Below, piece by piece: positions 57,859 to 64,000 of a stretch of DNA of 64,000 nucleotides. The stretch covers positions 222,169,837 to 222,233,836 of the forward strand of contig NC_061514.1 in assembly GCF_022539505.1 (NCBI RefSeq). The letters are read 5' to 3'. Made by a program: the position numbers and the translations under genes. The notes beneath the pieces are model-generated. The model did not search any database. It was not told the DNA's origin and was given only the letters and a program-made list of their open reading frames with translations. This DNA is from Lolium rigidum (lineage: Eukaryota > Streptophyta > Magnoliopsida > Poales > Poaceae). Within the stretch, counting starts at the first letter, position 1. The number at the start of each line of letters is the position of its first letter.

Positions 57859-59459
57859 TGATACGTCTCCGACGTATCGATAATTTCTTATGTTCCATGC
57901 CATATTATTGATGATACCAACATGTTTTATGCACACTTTATGTCATATTCGTGCATTTTCTGGAACTAACCTATTAACAAGATGCCGAAGAGCCGATTGT
58001 CGTTTTCTCGCTGTTTTTGGTTTCGAAATCCTAGTAACGAAATATTCTCGGAATTGGACGAAATCAAAACCCGGGGTCCTATTTTGCCACGAAGCTTCCG
58101 GAAGACCGAAAGGGATACGAAGTGGGGCGACGAGGCGCCGCCACCATAGGGCCGCGCGGCCGGAGGGGGCCCGCGCCGCCCTATGGTGTGGGCCCCTCGT
58201 CAGCCCTCCGACTCTGCCCTTCCGCCTACTTATAGCCTCCGTCGCGAAACCCCTGAGGCGAAAAACCACGATACGGAAAACCTTACTGAGACGCCGCCGC
58301 CGCCAATCCCATCTCGGGGGATTCTGGAGATCTCCTCCAGCACCCTGCCGGAGAGGGGATTCATCTCCCGGAGGACTCTACACCGCCATGGTCGCCTCCG
58401 GAGTAATGAGTGAGTAGTTCACCCCTGGACTATGGGTCCATAGCAGTAGCTAGATGGTTGTCTTCTCCTCATTGTGCTTCATTGTTGGATCTTGTGAGCT
58501 GCCTAACATGATCAAGATCATCTATCCGTAATACTCTATGTTGTGTTTGTCGGGATCCGATGGATAGAGAATACCATGTTATGTTAATTATCAAGTTATT
58601 ACATATGTGTTGTTTATGATCTTGCATGCTCTCCGTTATTAGTAGAGGCTCGGCCAAGTTTTTGCTCTTAACTCCAAGAGGGAGTATTTATGCTCGATAT
58701 TGGGTTCATGCCTGCATTGACACCTGGGACGAGTGACGGAAAGTTCTAAGGTTGTGTTGTGCTTGTTGCCACTAGGGATAAAACATTGGCGCTATGTCTA
58801 AGGATGTAGTTGTTGATTACATTACGCACCATACTTAATGCAATTGTCTGTTGCTTTGCAACTTAATACTGGAAGGGGTTCGGATGATAACCTGAAGGTG
58901 GACTTTTTAGGAATAGATGCAGTTGGATGGCGGTCTATGTACTTTGTCGTAATGCCCAATTAAATCTCACTACACTTATCATGACATGTATGTGCAATGT
59001 TATGCCCTCTCTATTTGTCAATTTCCCGACTGTAATTTGTTCACCCAACATGCTTTTATCTTATGGGAGAGACACCTCTAGTGAACTGTGGACCCCGGTC
59101 CATTCTTTAATACCTGAAATACAAATCTGCTCGCAATACTTGTTTTATCGTTTTCTCTCGCAAACAATCATCTTCCACACAATACGGTTAATCCTTTGTT
59201 ACAGCAAGCCGGTGAGATTGACAACCTCACTCGTTTCGTTGGGGCAAAGTACTTTGGATTGTGTTGTGCAGGTTCCACGTTGGCGCCGGAATCCCTGGTG
59301 TTGCGCCGCACTACATCCCGTCGCCATCAACCTTCAACGTGCTTCTTGGCTCCTCCTGGTTCGATAAACCTTGGTTTCTTTCTGAGGGAAAACTTGCTGC
59401 TGTGCGCATCATACCTTCCTCTTGGGGTTCCCAACGAACGTGTGAAATACACGCCATCA
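57859..59459 (+). repeat. Athila-like 3' LTR
   Basis: 1601 bp, same ends as the 5' LTR, with about 30-35 scattered substitutions and short indels by eye. Followed by the GACAT target copy and then the resumed Tat gag. Confidence 0.93.
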
Positions 59460-59464
59460 GACAT

Positions 59465-60932
59465 ATCTGACGAGAGGGCAATAGACGCGTTCGTGGCAGG
59501 AATTCGACGAGGAGATTTCGTTGAGGACCTAGGGAGAACCAACCCAAAAACAATATCAGCACTGATGGAAATAGCAAACAGGTGGGCAGATGGAGAAGAT
59601 GCTATACATAACAAGCGACACAGGTCGCCAGAAGAGGACCGCAGTCGAAATTTCCAAAATAGAAGGCGATTCTCTCGACAATTCTATAGTAATGATGCTC
59701 CTGGCCATATATCAGCTGGCTTCCGAGGAAACACTAGAGGGAACAGTCGAGATGATTATCAAAGGAGTAACGAGCAACAAGGCGACAACAGGGGTGATAC
59801 CCGCAATTACAGGCAAAATAGTGGGCCACGGTTTCAAAGACCATATGTGTCTCCCGAGGATATGATGAACGGGCCATGTCAGATGCATTTTTATCTCGAC
59901 AATAATGGGAAAAGGCAGTCAGGACATCTGCAGAAGGATTGTCGCAATTTTCAAGCAATGTTGCGGGCCGCAGGGATGGCCAATGCTCAAGCAATGAATA
60001 GAAATCCCCAGGGACCAAGGAGCGAGATCCACCTTCCACCTCCTCCCGCGATTACGGACGAAAATCGGCACCAGCTCAGGATAGCAGCAGCACCACACCC
60101 ACCTCCATATGTTGACCCAAACTCTAATGGTGCGGTCTCGACGATTCAGAAAGCTAGGCCATCTAATAGGGCGCAAAAAGTAATTTCACGTCAAGTGTTC
60201 ATGGCGGAAAAGATGCCTCCACCAACTGTTGAGTATCTGAATTGGTCGGGACAGGACATCGGCTTCACAATTGCGGATCATCCGCAGCAAGTTCCTCGAC
60301 CAGGGCAGTCAGCACTTATTTTGCCAGTAGTGATAGCAGGTTTCGACGTATCTCGAGTATTCATAGATGGAGGCAGCAGTTTAAACCTTATGTATGCAGA
60401 TACATTAAGGAAGATGAACATATCCTTGGCAAATCTAAAACCAACTGACACACGTTTCCATGGAATCACGCTAGAGAAGCCGAGTTATCCATTGGGAAAG
60501 ATTAATCTCGACGTTCAGTTTGGGACCCGAGAAAACTACAGGATAGAAAAACTAGAGTTTGAAGTTGTGGACTTTCCGTCGCAATATCACGCCTTGTTGG
60601 GATGACTAGCATATGCCAGGTTTATGGCGGTACCACATTACACATACCTGTTGTGGAGGTTACCTGGACCTAAAGGACCAATAACGGTCAAAGGAAGCTT
60701 CGCATTAGCTGATAAATGCGACAAGGATTTCCATCGACTGTCAGAAACTTTCGGGATGCAAGCAGAATATATGGCGTCAAGGCTTACAACTGATTATGAT
60801 GTGTTACCAGATTCAGGAAGGCCACTCAAGGAGCCAACCTTTAACACTACTAAGGACTCCAAGGAAGTGCAAATTCACCCGACAGATCCAAATAAAACGA
60901 CGTCCATTGCAACAAACATGGACCTCGCATAG
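59465..60932 (+). pseudogene. Tat gag C-terminus and aspartic protease
   Basis: Continues the gag core (SDERAIDAFVAGIRRGDFVE, ISALMEIANRWADGEDAIHN), an Arg/Asn-rich basic tail, and a Cys/His segment (CQMHFYLDNNGKRQSGHLQKD). Protease follows with VFIDGGSSLNLMYADTLRKM as the active-site region and VDFPSQYHALLG. TGA at 60603-60605 and TAG at 60930-60932 interrupt the frame; both are consistent with C-to-T changes. Between them the linker to reverse transcriptase reads FMAVPHYTYL and KGPITVKGSFALADKCDKDF. Confidence 0.88.
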
Positions 60933-63040
60933 GAAAGCGCGCTCGTCGAGTTCCTCCGTGAGCACTGGAAAATCTTCGCATGGTGTCCAGCTGACATGCC
61001 AGGAGTACCTAGGGAACTTGCCGAGCACCACCTAAACTTGGATCCAATAGCGAGACCAATCAAACAACCTTTGCGGCGTTTTTCGGAACCAAACCGCAAA
61101 GCAATGCTGTCAGAAATTGTCGACTCAGAGAAGCTGGTTTCATTAAAGAGATATCTACAGAGGCCGCTTGGGTAGCTAACCCAGTGATGGTGCCGAAGAA
61201 AAACACGAAAGTCCTTCGCATGTGTGTCGACTTTACGTGCCTCAATAAACATTGTCCAAAGGATCACTTTCCCCTCCCAAGGATCGATCAAATTATCGAC
61301 TCCACGGCAGGATGCGAACGTCTTTCCTTCTTGGACGCATATTCTGGTTATAACCAGATCAGATTAAAAGAAGATTACGAAGCCAAGACAGCGTTCATCA
61401 CACCGTACGGCGTGTTTTGTTACAGAACAATGCCTTTTGGTCTGAAAAACGCGGGAGCAACATATCAGCGGATGATGCAGAAGTGCCTAGCAACACAGAT
61501 TGGAAAAAACGTACAAGTGTACATCGATGATGTCGTCATAACTTCAAAAAAGGGAGCAACGTTGATCGAGGATTTGAAAGAAACCTTCGACAACCTCGAC
61601 AAATTTTGTCTCAAGCTGAATCCGACGAAATGTTCTTTCGGCGTTCCTGCGGGAGAACTTCTTGGGTTCCTAGTCTCAGCAAGAGGGATTGAAGCAAATC
61701 CCGAAAAAATCCAAGCTATCGTAACAATGAGGAAGCCAACAAAGTTGAAAGAAATACATCAATTAACTGGGCGAGTCGCAGCTTTAAGCAGATTCGTCGC
61801 CAGGCTGGGAGAAAAGGCGCTACCGTTCTACGCCTTAATCAAACAAGGAGAAAAGTTCCAATGGAACGAAGAGGCAGATAGAGCCTTCGAGGATCTTAAA
61901 CGGAAAATTTCGACACCACCAATCTTGGTGGCGCCAAAAGAGAAGGAACCACTCCTGTTGTACATTGCGGCTACACCCCAGGTGGTCAGTACGGCGCTAG
62001 TTGTCGAAAGAGAAGAAGAAGGAAAACTCCATGGAGTGCAGAGACCGGTATACTTCATCAGTGAAGTTTTATCGCCTTCAAAACAGCGGTACCCGCAGTA
62101 CCAGAAGCTAGCATATGGAGTGTTTGCAACCGCAAGAAAATTGCGACACTATTTTTCGGCGCATCCGATAATAGTGGTCAACGAGGCGCCTCTATCCAAT
62201 ATACTAAACAATCCAGAAGCTACAGGCCGTGTCTCCCTTTGGGGAATAGAACTTTCCCCTCGGGACATCACATATGAAAAGAGAAAAGCAATAAAGTCGC
62301 AAATTTTGCCAGATTTCATCGCAGAGTGGATGGAGCTACAAAATACAGGACCCCCGGACTTATCGAGAACTTGGACCATGAACTTCGATGGATCCAAGAG
62401 ATTAGAGGGAGCTGGAGCAGGCGTGAAACTCATATCACCAGAAGGCGACAAACTAAAGTATGTCTTACGGATGACGTTCCCAAACGCGTCCAACAACGAG
62501 GCAGAATATGAAGCTCTTATACATGGGATGAAGATGGCGAAAGCTTGTGGCGCAACTCGACTAAAAATCTTTGGCGACTCACAATTGGTAGCTCAACAAG
62601 TCATGAACCAATGTGATGCAGTCAATGATAGTATGGTGGCATACAAAGAAATGTATAACGAGCTGGAGAAACTGTTTGATGGATGCGAGGTAAACCACAT
62701 CAGCATGCTAAGCAATGATGAAGCCGATGTTCTGGCAAATATCAGGTCACAATGCCTCGCGATTCCACCAGGCGTGTTTTGGGAAGAAATAAGCGAGAGA
62801 TCCACAAAACCGACGAAACCAAAGAAGAAGGAGAAGGATGAAAAACCCTCGGGGACTACGAAAGAAACACTGGAGGAAGAAGAGGAACAGGAGCTAGTCA
62901 TGATGGTGCAAATCCCATGGATGCAGACGTACATATCGTACATCCTAGGGAAAACAATACCCGACGATCCAGTTGAAGCAAGGCGAGTAATCAGGCGTTC
63001 CAAAGCCTTCACTGTGGTCAAAGGGGAATTGTACAAATGA
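60933..63040 (+). pseudogene. Tat reverse transcriptase, RNase H and second RNase H
   Basis: Linker ESALVEFLREHWKIFAWCPA and HHLNLDPIARPIKQPLRRFS, then a frameshift near 61110-61180. A clean frame follows: RT motifs VMVPKKNTKVLRMCVDFTCL, PLPRIDQIIDS, LDAYSGYNQI, FGLKNAGATYQRMM, VYIDDVVITSK (catalytic DD) and CSFGVPAGELLGFLVS. RNase H with LYIAATPQVVSTALV (its first Asp appears replaced) and YPQYQKLAYGVFATARKLRH. A second, archaeal-type RNase H starts with MNFDGSKRLEGAGAGVKLIS, NNEAEYEALIHGMKMAKACG and GDSQLVAQQVM. A Lys/Glu-rich linker precedes TGA at 63038-63040. Confidence 0.92.
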
Positions 63041-64000
63041 AGTATTTCGGGTGTGTTACAAAGATGCGTTACACCCGAAGAAGGAAGAGTAATTCTGAAG
63101 GAAGTACACGAAGGAGTATGCGGTCATCACGCAAGCAGTCGAGCTATCGCGACCAAGGTTTTCAGAGCAGGATTTTACTGGTTAACAGCAATTGAGGATG
63201 CGAAGGAAATAGTGCGAACTTGTGACGCGTGCCAAAGATTTGCCGCGAAACCTCACTCTCCGGCGGCAGAGTTGATGCCAATACCATTATCTTGGCCCTT
63301 TGCTCAATGGGGACTCGATATGGTGGGAAAGTTACACAAGGCCTCGCCAGGAGGATACGAGTATATGCTCGTCGCTGTCGACAAATTCACCAAGTGGATA
63401 GAAGCAAAACCGATAAATTCAGCGGACGCAGCATCAGCAATAAAGTTTGTGAAAAGCATCGTTTTTCGATTTGGAGTGCCTCATAGCATCGTCACGGACA
63501 ATGGCAGTAACTTCACATCCACGGAATTCAATGCATATTGTGCAGAGGTGGGCATCAAATTGCACTTCGCGTCAGTTGCACATCCGCAAACAAACGGCCA
63601 AGTCGAGAAAGCCAACGGTATAATCTGCAATGGTATCAAGAAGCGCTTGCTCGGACCACTAGAAAAAGCTCGACATACTTGGCCAGAGGAGCTGCCGAGT
63701 GTGTTGTGGAGTATCCGAACAACACCAAATACGGCGACACAGGAAACCCCGTTTTTCCTAGTCCATGGAGCTGAGGCAGTACTACCAATAGAGATAGAGC
63801 ATGATTCTCCAAGAGTCACTGAGTATGACGAAGAAGCTTCTAGGAAAGCATTGGAAGATGATGTCGACGCATTGGACGAAGCCAGAGACGAAGTATTGTC
63901 GCGGGTCACTAAGTACCAGCAGGATATGAAAAATTACCATAGTCGACGTTTACGACCAAGATCCTTCCAGGTCGGAGACTTAGTCTTGCGACTCAATAAA
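63041..64000 (+). pseudogene. Tat integrase (runs off the window)
   Basis: In the same frame after the TGA: zinc-binding HHCC region (HEGVCGHHASSRAIATKVFR to CDACQRFAAKPH), the catalytic core with WGLDMVGKL (first Asp), IVTDNGSNFTSTEFNAYCAE (second Asp) and ASVAHPQTNGQVEKANGIIC (Glu). Then the C-terminal part with NTATQETPFFLVHGAEAVLP, and FQVGDLVLR at the window edge. The core looks undamaged here. Confidence 0.92.

Larger units (their letters stand above)
51307..59459 (+). mobile_element. Athila-like non-autonomous Gypsy element: gag-protease only
   Basis: LTRs at 51307-52908 and 57859-59459, target duplication GACAT (51302-51306, 59460-59464), primer site TGGCACCATTGCCGGGGA at 52920 offset about 11 bp from the LTR as in Athila elements, and a polypurine tract AAGCTTGGGGATGC at 57845-57858. 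The interior holds one long gag-protease frame and 2.6 kb without reverse transcriptase or integrase. LTRs differ at about 2% by eye. LTR start TGATACGTCTCC is shared with abundant Triticeae families, but no family name is assigned. Confidence 0.93.
49180..64000 (+). mobile_element. Tat-type Gypsy retrotransposon, split by an insertion, runs off the window
   Basis: LTR 49180-49566, primer site TTGGCGCCGTCTGTGGGA, gag from 49613, interrupted at 51306 by an 8.2-kb element and resumed at 59465. Then protease, reverse transcriptase, RNase H, a second archaeal-type RNase H, and integrase to the window edge. The extra RNase H and primer type place it in the Tat (Retand/RIRE2-like) lineage. Stops and frameshifts make it inactive. 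Confidence 0.92.

Overview
The window looks like a chromosome segment from a cool-season grass (Pooideae: the wheat/barley/oat/ryegrass group). Evidence: GT-AG split plant genes, Stowaway MITEs with CTCCCTCCGT ends, an Angela/BARE-type Copia LTR, Tat- and Athila-type Gypsy elements, and Helitron ends. The genus cannot be settled from sequence alone. No rRNA, tRNA or CRISPR array was seen.

Only two ordinary host genes are supported. The first is the 3' part of a plus-strand multi-KH RNA-binding protein gene (six exons, 998-7228; its start lies left of the window). The second is a complete eight-exon minus-strand TLDc-domain gene (26019-30251, 323 codons). KH introns carry a LINE fragment, two MITEs, a solo LTR and a nested TIR element. 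A Helitron sits 273 bp upstream of the TLDc start codon.

Between the genes (7.2-26 kb) lie a 2.43-kb tandem duplication inside pyrimidine-rich DNA with a diverged third copy, a TIR element carrying intronless pieces of an AGC-type protein kinase, an RNase-H-bearing LINE fragment, a 1.65-kb TIR element with its own broken gene, and a 2.4-kb LINE fragment. Several of these have recognisable target-site duplications.

Right of the TLDc gene (30.5-64 kb) everything is mobile DNA, nested several deep. A Helitron is followed by a second Helitron-like end and a third LINE. A Copia element (LTR at 35258) inserted into that LINE. The Copia protease was in turn split by a 9.1-kb Gypsy element (39135-48260, TSD CATTT). 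After a short unassigned LTR-like piece comes a Tat-type Gypsy (49180 to beyond the window), whose gag is split by an 8.2-kb Athila-like element (51307-59459, TSD GACAT).

The most interesting object is the 39135-48260 element. It has two LTRs and a gag but no protease, reverse transcriptase or integrase. In their place, on the opposite strand, is a six-exon plant mobile domain (PMD) gene whose introns are all phase 0. The whole element is also strewn with the hexamer GCCGAT and its complement, often as closely spaced inverted pairs. The Athila-like element is likewise pol-less but keeps a 704-codon gag-protease frame free of stops. Both look like non-autonomous elements that depend on pol proteins from relatives.

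All comparisons and counts were made by eye; no database search or alignment was run.
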